Shown here: positions 9,554 through 23,734 of the stretch, piece by piece | How positions within the stretch are numbered: position 1 is the stretch's first letter | Layout of the letters: each line of letters begins with the position of its first letter | Position numbers and translations under genes: made by a program | Assembly: GCA_034769895.1 (NCBI GenBank) | Contig: CM068367.1 | Location: 318,617,986 to 318,681,985, forward strand | DNA from: Magicicada septendecula | Lineage: Eukaryota; Arthropoda; Insecta; Hemiptera; Cicadidae | Direction of reading: 5' to 3' | DNA length: 64,000 nucleotides | Notes under the pieces: generated by a model | Databases searched by the model: none | Told to the model about the DNA's origin: nothing | What the model saw: the letters and a program-made list of their open reading frames with translations, nothing else

Positions 9554-11978
9554 AAATATACTATATACATCAACCAATAGACTGTAGCAAAAAGTGTTTG
9601 AATATATAAATTTACAGGCATTACACAAATGCAATGCACAGAGAAGGGCATTGAAAATGCTTCAATAAATCTAAAAAATATATATATTTATGTTCATTCA
9701 CCAATCAATGAATTCATACCAATGTACAGATTATAAGTTAAATGTAGTCGCATTCATAAGCGAAGTTTTATGTGTACTACGTTATTGACAACAAATAAAT
9801 AGTTTCTATGGAAACTCACCGGTTCCCATTTTCGATCACGCACCAGCGGTCGTTTTCAAATGTGCGACACGCCCTTATAAACATTTTAAATGTTAACACA
9901 CACACGCGCGCGCGCGCGCGCACACACACACAAGAAACTGATGTAAATAAAATATCTTAGTGTATAATACTGTAATTACGATACATATATTTCATTTCCG
10001 AAACAAAATAGGCTACTTTAAACACATATTTGTGTAGTAGGCCTACATGTATTGCTAACTTGGGGTATACTGCAATAAAATTTAAAAATAATCTAAAAAT
10101 CTATAAAATATTATACTGACACTTAACAATCGAAAGAATAGAGAGAATGAAACTTAAAAATTTTCAAACAGAGAAGTAAAGTATCGCTACATAATTAGTG
10201 TTGTGCTTTAAAAAGTACGTAATTATAAGATTCTCTATTACTTTCATATGCAACTAAACTAATTACTGAATATTCAGGTATAGAACTTTACTACTTACTA
10301 ATTCCAATCTTCATTAATTGTTTTATAAATATTTGTCTACTTTTATTTCTGGTAATAAGATCTTAAAAGTTTTCTAAAGAAAGACTTGTGATAGGCCAAT
10401 ACGTACTACGCTCTATACAACACCTATAGGGCTATACGTACTTTGAAACACTGCCGAGATAGAGTAAGTTCCTCTATGAGTACGCACTTAACTTCATTTG
10501 TCAATAAAAGTAGGGAAAATTGATCAGACTAATGAGTTTATTTTTCATATGTTTTATTAAAACATGACTTTGTGTTACAACTGCAAAAAATAACAAAAAT
10601 AAATTTATTCGATTACATATATTTAAAAATGTATAAAGATACAAATGCGTACCCTTGGAGGCATATATATATTGCAACTAAACTAGTTACTGAATCTTCA
10701 GATGTGGAACTTTCTCACACGCAACGTACATAAAACATTGTACAATATCTGCTTAAGATTTTTTTTGGCGGTAATGAAAGCTTCATGTAACATCTACGTT
10801 GTGGAAAACGTAACCTTATTTATGGAGGGCGTTTTAATGCTCTCCATAATATTAAACGAATAAAACGGATTTAAAATATTGGTAAAGAAGTTAATAATTT
10901 TGAGCTTGCCTATTAATTTTGTGCGCTTACTCGACCGTCACAGAAACGTGTGTTCAATCGAATTTTATTTTAGAACTAAATATTACCTAAACGTGAAATT
11001 AAAGACTGTGTATTACCCTGTGTGTGACTTTTTATCCAGGGAACGAAAACAGAAAATGTTTTGTAATGACTTCTGATGGAAGAAGTGAAGAAGTCGTTTC
11101 CACTCTCAAAGTTTGAAAACAGCAAAAAGGAAGGGAGAAACAGTTTCACAATAAAAAGAAAATAAAAGAAGAGTTGCAACAAGTATTTGTCTGCAGAGGC
11201 GGTACTGACAAAACATCTTCACAGTATATTACATGTTGTGGTAAAGTTTCCAATTCAATCTAACGTGCAAGTCAGGCAACCGGCGTGTGTAAATTGTAAC
11301 TGGGGTTGTATCTTCTTCCCGGCAGGGGTCGCTACTTACATAAGTTTGTTTCTGTTCCTCGTAGGCTACGTGATTAGAATATCGTAAATCAGAACATGTA
11401 ATTACGCTCACATTTACTGAAGCATTAAAATTATTCATTATTTTGTACGCTTGGTATTTATCCCAACCTTGTAAATCATTTTTGAAATCTTGTCGTTAAA
11501 TGTTCTGTAGAAAATGATTTTATCGTTAATTTAGGATTGTTTAAAAAACGGTTATTTTTGTATTGAATTATGCAAATTAATTTAATTTAATTTATGCAGC
11601 TAGTTTTTTGCTAAGTAATCATATTTATGTTTTTACTTAATATTTCTGTAGAACCTGATTTGTCATATTGTCGAAAGTTTGAATGTTGTTTTTGGAAGAA
11701 TTCAAAAAGTCCTCATGGAATCCTCAAGCAAACCTAATCGAAACGTATGAGTTTGCCAGCTTCGGTACTAGTCATTTGTAGGGCTAGGCAAGTTTCTGTC
11801 TTAGAATTGGTGCTACGCTTTGCTAAAACAGTTCATAAACAACAGCAACAGAAAAAATGTGTTACAGTTTAAAAGAAAATTTAAGTCGAGTAAGAAAAAC
11901 AGAAAAGTGTTTTCTTTAGGATTGAGAACGAAGAAAATCTGTAACATATTTCTGAAGCTTTCACGGCCGGTGTCAGTA
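9554..11978. other. Non-coding, small repeat traces
   Basis: A short stretch near 9770-9800 (GTGTACTACGTTATTG) resembles part of repeat module C. The remainder holds only short frames with no recognisable domain. No gene is supported. Confidence 0.55.
9896..9932. repeat. Alternating purine-pyrimidine tract (CA)n(CG)n(CA)n
   Basis: CA dinucleotides flank about eight CG dinucleotides, all alternating. This composition is classically prone to Z-DNA. It is one of very few CpG-dense spots in the window. Confidence 0.85.
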
Positions 11979-12029
11979 GTATGTACCGGGCTGTTTGGCC
12001 GTGGTCCAGGGTTTTCAAACAAACCAAAC

Positions 12030-12061
12030 GCTTCGACAGCACCACTGGCTGCCATCATCAG
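12030..12061 (-). ncRNA. Hammerhead-like core, mutated GAAAC
   Basis: Minus strand CTGATGA (12061-12055) and a stem II matching the right arm, but the last core block reads GAAGC instead of GAAAC. A change in this conserved block would be expected to abolish cleavage. Confidence 0.5.
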
Positions 12062-12291
12062 CGGAATTCGAAGAATTCGAGAAGAAGAATTCTTTATTTT
12101 GACTGACTCATGGTGCAGTCTTTACATGTGCATTATTCTGATTGGCTGATGTGTAATTTTTACCTGTACGTGGGACTTGGTGAATTTATAAATACAGGTA
12201 GCATCGCGGGACATCTTCAACCTTTACCACAGTACTGTGGGCCTGACGTTAGTAACCTGCGCTCAGGTAGACTCGAATTCTTCGAATTCTA

Positions 12292-12323
12292 CTGATGATG
12301 GCAGCCAGTGGTGCTGTCGAAAC
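12292..12323 (+). ncRNA. Hammerhead-like core, intact
   Basis: CTGATGA (12292-12298), T, then stem II GGCAGC (12300-12305) with GCTGTC (12313-12318, one G-U pair), a 7-nt loop, then GAAAC (12319-12323). The geometry matches the module C cores although the stem II sequence differs, which argues for conserved structure. Confidence 0.55.
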
Positions 12324-12374
12324 GTTTGGTTTGTTTGAAAACCCTGGACCACGGCCAAACAACCAGGTACATAC

Positions 12375-15300
12375 TTTTAATACTGAAAAAAATCTTTTTT
12401 TATTCGTTTTGTTCAGTTCTCCATAATTATAACGCATAATTAAGGAAAATAATGTAGGACACGTGTATTATTAACGAATCTATAGCGACCTCTGAAAAAT
12501 TAAACATTTCTGTTCCAACACATTGATGCACAAGTGAGCACCAGCTTTTTTAAAATGCCTTACAGTTCCGATACGTGGAAGTTATACACACTTAGCTTAG
12601 CAGGAGAGTGCCGTTTGTTATAATTTTGTATTCCGCGATATCATCAATAATTGAGACGTTTGGTGGCAAAGCGTACGACAACGATCGTGGCCAACATACG
12701 GCTGTCAATCACAACATGGATTCCAACCTGAAATATTTATCTCTCTTACACGGCGTGAGTTCTTTCTCCCTGTTTTATTAAATATGTAATAACAATACCA
12801 TTGTCAGGCTTCAAAGTTTTAGAAGTACCCCCCGCGTCTTTCAGTACTTATGTAATATGAACGAATATTTGGAAACAGAGTATCAGTAAGTTAGAGGATA
12901 CATAATAAAATCACTATAAGTAAATGAATTGAAATACACGTTTACATAACTTAATTAAAATAACTACTTACAGGAATGTGACAATGACCAGAGCAGTTCG
13001 TGCTGGCGTGTGCGCATGTCTTTGTAATTGATAGCTTAGCCTATCGTACAACGGGAATTAATTAAATTCTTTATGCGACAGAAACTTTTAAGTAAAAATA
13101 CCCAACTAAAAGGGCGCTCCGCGGTCATAATTCCTGTCTAAAAACTGATTCGGTTCCAGAGGATAATAGACTGTACACTTGTACGTAGACGCATTAACAT
13201 ATGCCAGGAAAGGAAACTTATGTGACGGGTATTCATTGAAATAAAAGACTTAATTTTATTCTTACAGAGAGAGAATGAAGATATAGTTATATAAAAAAAA
13301 GAAAAAAAAGAAAATAAAAAGGACATGATTGTGATTAATTGATTAGGTTGAAATGGTATGCAAGAAGGATGTGGAAATGACAGCAGCAAAGAGCTCCGAC
13401 CGATAGAGATAGCTGATAAGCGAGAAACCTGCTCCACAACTGGATATATACTTTACAGTATAAACAGCTGTGATGTTTATCTGAACTGCGACAATCTTCG
13501 GAATGAGAGAATAATCTCTGTGTTGCAAGAGAGAAAAGGGAAAAACATGCCTTAATTATTTCTGTTTCTTAAATGTCTGCGCGTATGATAAACATAGTTA
13601 AAGTTTTATTCGGTCACAATGGCGGTCGTTATTCGTTGTTAACGAGTTATTGTACTGTTTGAAGGTGAAAACTACTCGTTATAACGGAAACATCGTACCT
13701 ACGCATCGTATTATTCGTCCTATAAATTAACGCGCCAATGTGCTTCTCACATGGAATATATTTTTTGAAGACGATCGCGAATATATCTTGGTCAGCACTG
13801 TTTGTATGTTCAAAGCGAACCATCATTTTTCGGCCCGAATGAAAGTGAAATTTTTGGAAACATGTCAAAGCTTTATACCTCATTCTAAAAATTTGGACCG
13901 ACATAACTGTATATAAAAACAGTTATGCAAACTTGTTTTACAACTGGCCTTTTAAAAATTACTGTCAAATATAAAAGAGCTACTCGTGTAGAAGGACCGT
14001 GCTGTTAAACACCGCAAATAAACCTTCAGAAATCACAAAAATTAATGTTAAATATTCAAAAAATTCAGATCATATGTGACATAAACGTATTTAATTGTAC
14101 AAAGCCTGTTTATTTCATGTCTGCTTTAAACTAATTAGTGTCAACCTTAATACCGAGAACCGGTCCGTGCGTACGTTCCGCAGTTGTATAATAAATACGT
14201 ACACATTTAATTGGTAACGCCTTACGCTACTGCAACTTTAGTCGGTTTTCAAACTCAATAACAACGTGCTTTCTCGACGAAGGGGTCGGATCGCAATTCT
14301 AAAATAATTTCATCAAATTTAATATTTTCCTTTTTGCGCAAATGAATATAAATTTTACAACAAAATTTTCTTTCGATTTCGGTAGATAGCTATCAATGTT
14401 TGTCCCCTATATGGTAGCTGGTTGCCAATACTATAAAAATAAAAACGAACCGTTTTCATATGTTACGAGAAGCTAATTACTTTCGGAGGAAAAATTTCGT
14501 ATTTGAAGCGACATACGGGTCACATACTTCATCTACTCGTTTCAATTATCAGAAGCGAAACCAGTTTCAAGAATTAATAAAGATCATAAAGAATAAAGAT
14601 GTCGTCTAGGAATTATACCCTTAAATGTTTTTCAACACTGGATAATTAATTTGGTTTTCAACAAAATTGTTTTCGGCAAACAACATATTCAAATGTAAAA
14701 GATTATAGCCTATGCCCTGGGATTAGACGATATGACTTCTGTGAATATTATTTATCGCATTGTAATAAATTACATACTTAAGCTTTCTGGATATTATGTT
14801 TTGAGTTTAGTATGATACAGTGTAACATATTTAGTTCAGATTCAACTAAAAATTTGTCGTTTTTCTAAATGCTCAAGTGCAATTACATGAAATAACAGTA
14901 GTCATTGTTCTAAGTAACAATAAGATAACTAAGGTGTACAGTAAGATACTGTTCTAAGGTAAACTTCTTGTGACAATATATTATCGCCTCTAAGCTAAAA
15001 TACAGTAAGTTACAGCAAGTTTTTACCTGTTTGTAGGCTGTTTATTGTCATACAAGAATGTTATATTTTATGAGTTGTCCATTGTGAAACATAATTTACA
15101 ACAATAGTTGAACACTATTTAATTTTTTTATAATACAAATAATATTGTGTAATATTAATAATTTGTGTATAAACACTAATTCTTAATGTATGTATGTAGA
15201 AATCGGTCCTCTGAATTTGCAGTGTTTACCTGTCAAAAACATTGTAAGACCAGTTCAAGTTACTGTGTTATTTGAATAACACTTCAAGAATGGCATGTTT

Positions 15301-18300
15301 GAAATTTTTCGTCTTCGGAAAGCCAAAGGAAATTATTTTTCCTCATTTTTTAAGAAAGTTGGGTAAACCTAAATGAAACCTAAAATATTAATAACCTTAC
15401 AACTGATTAATTGTAAAGCACATTTTTGCACACACGAGGTTCAAGAAAACCATGTGTTAATATTTGCACTATATTTGTTTCTTTTCCTGTGTCTGGTGGA
15501 TTTTAAAATAATTTACTCTCATTTATCTACCCCTCAGCCTAAATTTTCACATTTACTTTATAAACTGAGCCACAAACACTGTTGAGAGTATAAAAGCAGT
15601 AAATGTAAGTTTGTATTATTTCTTTTATTCCAGTTAAGATAACAATTAACTCGTTATCTCACTGAATGTAAGGGTTCGATTTACATTGAAATTCACTATT
15701 ACCGTGATATAGGATTACACTGTTTTTCGTGAAAGTAAATAAAACATTAATATGCAACAGATACAAAGAACTATAATGGAAACACACTGTATACACAGTT
15801 CCATAGTCTCAAATAGATTTGTCAATTTCGGTAAAATAATACACTGATTTTTTGATACTATTAAACGAATGTTCAATGTTATATGTGTTTGATAACATTT
15901 TTCATAATTTTATGTTTGGTCAGAATTGTATTTGCCATAATATCATTTTTTAATCACGAAAATTAGTAAAAAAAATTACTCGTTCGATATAATGAATAAA
16001 ATTTAATGTAGACCTAATACAATATATAATAGGACTATGTTATAAGTGACAAATATTCTTAGTTTTTAATTTACTCGTTCACAGTGATATAACGTATGAC
16101 CTAGAATTTATGTTTTAAATTCATATAACCTACAATTCATGTAGCCTACCACGAGTTTTTATAATTTGTATGTCATGATACCTTTTTGGCCAACTCGTGA
16201 AAATATTTTCACCTCACATTTGTGAAAATAAATACCACAGAATTTGTGAATACTAATGTTTTTTGTGAATACACTATTGCACTCAAAAAAATAATTTTTG
16301 CTAAAAGATGTTGATAAACTGTCGATTAGTTGCAGTATTTGTAAATACTCGTATTTCTCTATATTCTAATGTGGCATATATGGGTAAATACAATGATGGC
16401 TGAGGATGTTTCAGTAGGACCACAGACAATAAACAGGCAAATTCGTACCACAGAATAGTAAAGATAATGAAGGAAAATAGGCCACATTGTTGTTTCATTA
16501 GTAGTATATACTAGTACAATATTTGTTCTTACAAGATATGTCACAACAGCAAATGTAAAATGCGGGAATGCAGTTAACTAAAGAGTGACCTGTAGGTTTG
16601 AAGAGCCTGTACCCAGTAAGAACTTTTGTTGTCGGCAGAAGCATGAAGTAATGACTTACGCCAGATTAAGTAAATAGTTTTTGCCCTAAGAAAAGCAAAT
16701 ACCTTATTATGTTCTCATTCTTATTACAAAAAAAAAAATGACAAACAAAATATCATTTGCTGATCCTACATAAATATCTGTGTAGCATGTCAAAAAACAA
16801 GAATAAAGTTTAGTACACTGCAAATTAAAACATTGCGAAAAATTTATTTATTTAATTTGTTACAATAATGTGGGAACATCTGTTGCAGAATCATAACAGA
16901 TAGAGGTAAACGCATGAACAAAATAATATTCAGTTTACAAAGGGTCAACTTCAAAACAGTCTTGTCACCCGTTGTAGGGTAGTCTTTACGACCACTTGCC
17001 TGAAGTCAGAGACAGTCACTACCACTGCGATCATAAATAATAAAAAAGCACGAAACGTTCAAGGCTGTGAAGGTAATTTGAACTGAAAATTATGATGAAA
17101 AAGATATTTAGTGTGGCGCTGGTGATTATTATGTGGTTACACAGATGAAAGGTAATGTCATCGGGCGCGCTTTGCGTTATTGCCGCTGGGAATGACAACA
17201 ATTTGAATTGGTATGACATGACTGATGAAAAACAAAAACTAACTGTTATTTTTGCCATTATGTCTCAAAATTCTTTCTTTTATGCAATTTAAATTACAGC
17301 ATGTTGTACTCAAACACACGTTTGTTGCAAAAAGGTTAAAAAGTTCGACAAACGTTTAACCCACAGTGTCATTTTATGGAAGCCAGGGAAGCCACACATA
17401 CCTTTACCAGGTATTACAAGCCAGGGTTTCATTACCTCAGTTGTTACAGATAGAAGTACATTCCGTTTCTGGCGTAGAAAATATTTAAAGGTGAAAATTA
17501 CAAAAAAATCACTTAATCGATCTGAATCAATAACATTTGTATTCAGTAATATCCTGTGTGCCTTTGATCTCAAATCATTGAACTAAACATTTGATTTAAG
17601 ATTGAACATAACGCACCCCGCGAATTTGTCTTCACTAGTAGAGCGTTTTATGGGTTTGTTATTCGTGATGTTATTTTCCCGAAAGTGACAACCTAAACCT
17701 GCACGTTTAGTCTAACGCAAACAAGCACAAACCCCGCAGTGTACTGATAGTGCAAATACTGATCATGAAAACTAATCAGTCTTTTTTCATGAAATCGGTC
17801 TTTTTTACGTTGAAGAGGTGTCAAGGTTTAAAGCAAAAATTGCTACTTTTCGATTTGTTTAAACGATTTCTTAATTGAGCTCGTTTAATACATGGTCTAA
17901 GACTTCTTCAAGAAAGATTAAACACGTCTTCTTTCCTACACACGCCTAACAATCTTAGAAATGTGATCCTCAGATTTATTGTTTCAATCTGACAGTATCA
18001 CACTATCGTCGACCAGTGTTATTTTATGAAATTTCGTATCTTTTTAACCTTATTCGTACCTCTTCGGCTCTTTAACCTTATTGGTACCGTTAAATCATTA
18101 AACCCTTCTGATAAAATTGACAAATCTAACATTTAAAAATAAAAAGATTCCGCATGATCATAAAAAGGAATCGAGAGCTGAAATTTAAAATGTTCTAGAA
18201 GACTGTACTCTTTGCTTTTCTTGAACGGGTCATTGTCCTGGATAATCTAGCATTTTCTGATGGAATACTAGTAGTCAGTGTCCACAAGACGTGAAATGAC

Positions 18301-19069
18301 ATTCCATTTTCTTGTCCGTTGGGTGAAAAATTTCAGCCGCCCCGTTCATAGATTTTTTAAAGAAGCAGAAAGATCTATCATAGTCTACATAGTCTAACGT
18401 TATGTGTTTATGTTGGAAAAGATCGTTGAAACATCACATTAGCTGACTGTAACAGCGTAAGTCACAGTTCTTGGATCCAGTTTTGAGCCATCTAATTCAA
18501 ATCCACATCGATTGTCTAAGACAGCAGTTTTCCCCTTAGAAGATATGCTACTGAAAATGGATAGTGAAGCAAAGAAAGGGTGCTACACTCGTATGGTGTA
18601 ATATTTTGACGGTAGTCATGTTGAATTTCTGAAGATATCCCACTAAATAGTGTAACCTCTTTCTAATAGAAGACAATGCTGATATTAAAGCAAGAGGTTT
18701 AATACAATTTCTCCTTTTAGCGATATCTGAGAATTGCTAAGTAGTAGATGCTATCTGCTTGGCGCTCAGGCCTCAAAGATTTTTTAAGATTATTTTTAAT
18801 GCACTAGACCGCAAATGCGTTTTTGTTCTTCGAGCTGGTGGTCAATTCTTCTGAAGGCTTTCAAATACAAAAAAATATTTCTGGTGATTTTACATGTGAC
18901 GCCGAATTTAAATATGCTTAAATTATCTTACCGACTTTTAATTCACATCCTGTCCCCATTAGAAAATAACATATTCGGCCAATAAACCAGCTTATTCAAA
19001 ATTTTTAAAGTCCGCTTACCAGTCTGTGATTGTGAGCAGATATGAACGAGTATTAAACGAGTGAAATAT

Positions 19070-19101
<32 letters not shown>

Positions 19102-20364
19102 CATATATATTTTTGTTATTGTACTCTGAAATTTTTCAGTACAGGATACAGTATATTCCTGAATGCTCCTAAGGAAGAAGGAACTATCATTACATTTTCG
19201 GTATTAATAATCTGTACTTTTGGGGAAACTGATACAAGCTTATACAGGATGTTACTATAAAAATAAAATATTATACATAAAAATTTTAATACATATGTAA
19301 ATTGCATTATTACTTACATGAAAGGCTCTACATAAATATTACATGCAATCGTTTCTATATTCTACCAAACAGCATCCAGTAAATTCTACAACTGGAGGAA
19401 GCTCTCGGTCGAGAGCTAAGCCAAAGCAAGACGCTCCTGCCAGAGAAACACTGTGAGGTAAGACGGGATACGCGCTCACCAATGTCCGGTACAAATTTAT
19501 ACTTAACTTGTAAATCTTGAGTGTAAATCTTACATATACTTGGATGTCTAAGCGTTCAATACATTAAGTAAAGGAATTCATTCGGTAGGAGTCGTTCATT
19601 TAATTATTACGCAATAAAAATTTGTATTCCACTACAACCTCAATATAATTTTCTAATACAGTAATATACGATATTAGAGGGATACTTTAATATGCACTCT
19701 TTTAACAGGTTTGTCTCGTGTTGCTTACGTATAGGAACTAGATCATACTCCGTAACACTGAAAGATTTACTTTGCCACGAATACGGCTCACTGAAGTGTC
19801 TACGCAAAAGAAGTAAAATACGAAAACGTGTCTACTTAATGTAGGGTTCAGTTAGATGAATTAATCATAATGATATTGTTGAATTATAATCTTCAATAAA
19901 TATTTTTTTTAAATCATATTCTGTTATGCAACTTCGAATATAAGTTACTTTACTTCTTATTTTCGTATCCCACTGAAATGCCTTCTTTTCTTCATATCTT
20001 GTTTTAGTTTACGCTGTCTTGTTATAGAAACTCTTTAACTTTCTTAGATACATCATCACAAAAACACTGTAGTTTTTAGCACTGAGTGCGCGAAGAATTA
20101 TCGAGTTGCCCGCCAATAAATGCTACCACGTTTCCCTTGAAAGATCATTTTCTCAGCCTTATATGTTTCTCCGTACCTAAGTAATACGCGCTTACTTTAC
20201 GTGAGGTACAGTGCTCGACCAGTCTTTAGAATTAAATATGTTGTGGATTTTTAATTCCATTGCATGCGAATGGGATACAGTCCCAACTACTGAACTGTAT
20301 ATCAATAAAGTAATAACTTTTCGAAAAACATATATAGGGACATTTTTTGTCTATTATTTTGAGG
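12375..20364. other. Long non-coding stretch, no gene recognised
   Basis: About 8 kb of AT-rich DNA. The longest frames (about 60-100 codons, for example 13138-13437 minus and 17310-17573 minus) show no domain, are not conserved elsewhere in the window and overlap antisense frames. No tRNA or rRNA was recognised. It could be intron or intergenic DNA; splice-level exon finding was not possible by eye. Confidence 0.55.
19070..19110. repeat. (AC)n-(AT)n microsatellite
   Basis: About 24 bases of AC repeats pass into ATATATACATATATAT. Confidence 0.9.
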
Positions 20365-20476
20365 CTTATAATATTAATTCGAATACATTTTTCTCTCTAT
20401 TATTTAGTAGTTTATAATATTAATTCGAATACATTTTTCTCTCTATTATTTAGTAGTTTATAATAATAATTCGAAT
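20365..20476. repeat. Tandem repeat, 46-bp unit, about 2.4 copies
   Basis: The segment containing ATATTAATTCGAATAC and CTCTCTATTATTTAGTAG repeats exactly with period 46 (starts at 20371 and 20417); a partial third copy follows with changes (TAATAATAATTCGAATAAAC). Confidence 0.9.
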
Positions 20477-22043
20477 AAACATTTCTAAAGCCAGAGTTTT
20501 TATAATTTAATCATTAGAAAACAAAGGTCTAAAGATTATATAGTACAAGTTATGTTTGGAACTGATTTAAGTACATATGTACAGTTACAAACGATGCTTA
20601 CGACCTGTAACTTTCCAAGGTCTGAAGTCACAAAATGATATTATTATTATACGCTGTATGAGTGAACTAGTCTGTGGAATTTAAAAACTAGCTGAACTCT
20701 TTTGTAGAGGAATCCAAACCCGACGGTTGACGCCCACTTTGGTTTGTACAAGGAAACGGCACATGCATTATATGCATCTCGTTCCCTTTAATAGGCACAC
20801 TGCAGCGCATTTATTGTTCTTAAAACAATAGGCCCGTTTTCATGATGGAAGGAATCAGTTTAACATAAACAGAGAATACATTTACACACAGAAGACAAGT
20901 GTCAGCTTTAAAAGCATGATACCTATATTTAGTATGTGTAAGCCCACAAAATGTTATTTAATATGTGTATCATTAAAGACAAATATGTTCATAAAAATTT
21001 GAATATATAATATGGTTTAATTTATCTAGAAATCAAATTTTTTTAATGTCAAATGCTGGAACGTGGCACTCACTGGTAGAAAGCCATGACGATAGATGAT
21101 AGTTGTTTTACGATTACAAAAAACGAGTACCGTATTGAAACATACGGTAGTAATTATATACCTATCAATATTGGTTTTCAACTACAAAATTTACAATTAT
21201 GTTCAGCTACGGTTGTAAGTACCTATTGTTATTGATCATTTCAGGGTAATCAACTGTTCATAACACTGTATGGGATCTGTGTGCACAAAAGGTAAAGATG
21301 TTCTAAAGAAATTAAGGAAAAATTTAACGTATCATAAAATGAAAATTTGAAGAAATTAACGAAATAACATGCTGCTAAATAACGTAAGCAAACCACTAAC
21401 AACCACGGAATAACATCAAGTTTCCAATGGTAAAAATGAAGACAAAAAGTGGACATGGGCCGTTCACACATGAGAATGCCTGTAGAAGGGTACAAATATT
21501 ACTCACCAAACAGAAATAAATATGAATATAAAATAAGAGTAGTCTGAAAAAGGGTATAAAATGTTTCCATACATGTGTTAAAAATCTCATGTTAACAGTA
21601 TTCCTAATGGTAGGTTAGACTGTCAAATGTGAGAACTTGTTTACCCAAAATTATATTGCGGAGTTTAAAGTAATGTTTTTCTACACTGCTTTCAGTCATC
21701 CTACATTGTTTTAAATCTGGCCGATTGAAAGCCTTTTGGCAGCTTTTTTGACGGATCGCTTCGTAACATATCACACAATTAATTGTCCATTAATTTGCAC
21801 TGTTAATTCGTTTATACGATTGCGACTGAACTAGTAGGCCTAAATTACTTTGAAGCATTTATGTTGATTTTATTTCATCAGGAAAATGTTTCTTGTATAT
21901 AACACTTCACATATTTCAGAGTCTTTAAATGCAAGAAATTCAGCTTTCTGTGAAGCTTATAGGAAGGTGCTCAATATGCAAGCTTACATTACTGCTGCTG
22001 CTGAAACAAAAACAAGAACACACAACAAATATAACAACACTAC
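20477..22043. other. No gene recognised
   Basis: AT-rich, with short frames only. Two overlapping minus-strand frames at 21250-21590 are hydrophobic but lack any recognisable motif. A TAGGCCTA occurs at 21835. Confidence 0.55.
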
Positions 22044-22046
22044 ACC

Positions 22047-22144
<98 letters not shown>

Positions 22145-22204
22145 GTACTACTACTACTACTACTACTTCTACTACTACTTCTACTACTACTGCTGCTGCT
22201 GCTA
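22044..22204. repeat. Compound triplet repeat (CAA)n(CTA)n(CTG)n
   Basis: About 45 bases of CAA, then about 100 bases of ACT/CTA with a few TTC/AGT interruptions, then a short CTG run. Frames across it give poly-Thr, poly-Gln/Leu and poly-Ser/Cys products of 94-140 residues. These are artefacts of the repeat; I see no gene context. Confidence 0.9.
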
Positions 22205-23734
22205 CTATTATAATCGCCCGTAAAACATCGCATTCTATTATATCTGGCGGTTTAGCTTGTTCTATTTACGGAGGTAATTCGCAGTTCTCATCACATCTAA
22301 AAATCTAAATACAATCCAGTTATTACAACTAATCCATTTGCTGTTCTCGTTTCCCGTAGATGATATTACTGTTCCCCCATTACAAAACTAATTCCTTCAG
22401 ATTAGTTTTTGTGTGTGTCTAAATCGCCTTTACACATTCTCGTATAGACACCAATCCCCTGCAAATCGTTAATTTGATAACGTTGATTCCTTAAACGTCT
22501 TTGTCGCCCTTTTGTCAGTAGGCTTACATTTTTATTGTATAATTTTATGTTCCTGTCAGACAGCTATCTAGTCACTTATATTTTCGGACTTTTTAATTTA
22601 GGGCAATAATTTTTCCTGCGTGCTATTTACTGGTTTAGTCCGGAATATGCATGCAGAAGTACATAATGCAGAGACCTTTTGCTGTGGTTTTTCTTGTAAT
22701 GTAAGATTTTATTCCCAGTGTTATATTTATACGTTAAAAACAAATGTTTAATTATGTAGCGTATAATACTCGTAACTGTAAACACAGGGACCGCTTGTAC
22801 TAACACCAACTACATTTCCTACGACGTAAGAGGCACCAATAGACGCTAAGAAGCGGTGTTCACGTGTGTATTGTTCGTCATACAAAACCGGTACTCGGTG
22901 CTGATACCTTGAGCTGTACGTGTGCGTACAAGAGGCAATTATCGTGTTTGAATGTTTTTCAGTAACAGTCTGTGTTTAAATATTAATCAATTAAGCAGGC
23001 AGTGGTTTAATTTGTTTGTATGACTGATGGCGGCCATTTGTCGGTGCCCATGGGGGGTGACGCCACAGGAGCCAGCAACCAGAATACTCTTCCCGTATAA
23101 TTAAAAATATGCTTGTGTCTACATGGAAATGCCTCATCTTCTGCTGTCTGCACGTCTATCCATCTCCTTGTCTGTCTGCTTTACAGTGATCACTAACTCG
23201 AGGTACGCCGTTGTGAGCCGTCAAAGCGACCGTCCGCGCGAAAACCACAGAAATATTAAAGAATATTTATGTATGCGTTTCGAGACTGGTGGTGTTTAAC
23301 AGGGAAAGCCCTGAAATATACAACGGCTCTGTGACAACGAAGATTTCGTGTTGTTTACAGGGCAAGTTGCTTCCAGAACCATATTCTGCTGGTGTCCACT
23401 ATGCGTTTATGTAATACTGTCGTTTAACCATTACGTCAAGTCCTTTGCCCATACCTTCAAACCACACGTCATTCTGATACCACAAAGTAAAATGTTATAA
23501 AATTACCATCGTGTCTCATAGGCACGAGATATTTATTCTCTTTTCGATTTTAAAAGCAATAGGTATTCCTATACATAAGTATTTCTGTGTAGAGGGATAG
23601 GCCTACATATGCCGTCAGGTAGGCTATTTATTAAATAAACTATTACAAAGGCTGTGCCTACTCTAACTTGCTGTATACGTATGTCATTTCTATGTACACA
23701 AACGACCATTACGTTAACTTCAGATTAATTTTAA
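22205..23734. other. No gene recognised
   Basis: A mixed, somewhat more GC-rich stretch around 23000-23400, with no frame carrying a recognisable domain. It ends where retrotransposon gag-tail sequence begins near 23735. Confidence 0.55.

Larger units (their letters stand above)
11979..12374. repeat. Inverted repeat, 102-bp arms, hammerhead-like core in each arm
   Basis: The left arm (11979-12080) and right arm (12273-12374) are reverse complements with about five mismatches. They enclose a spacer of about 190 bp containing CCACAGTACTGTGG, a palindrome also found in module C. Each arm ends in a GGCCAAAC segment like module C and carries the CTGATGA...GAAAC structure, so this is a diverged relative of module C arranged head-to-head, probably Penelope-type terminal sequence. 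Apparent reading frames through it are by-products. Confidence 0.75.

Noticed and set aside
11813..12437. Similar short proteins on both strands (LFGRGPGFSNKPN-like)
   Set aside because: They are translations of the two arms of the inverted repeat at 11979-12374.
13138..13904. Several 60-100 codon frames as possible exons of a host gene
   Set aside because: No domain, no convincing splice pattern by eye, overlapping antisense frames.
21886..22308. 140-codon frame with poly-threonine and antisense poly-serine/cysteine frames
   Set aside because: Composition comes entirely from the triplet repeat; no flanking domain or promoter context.
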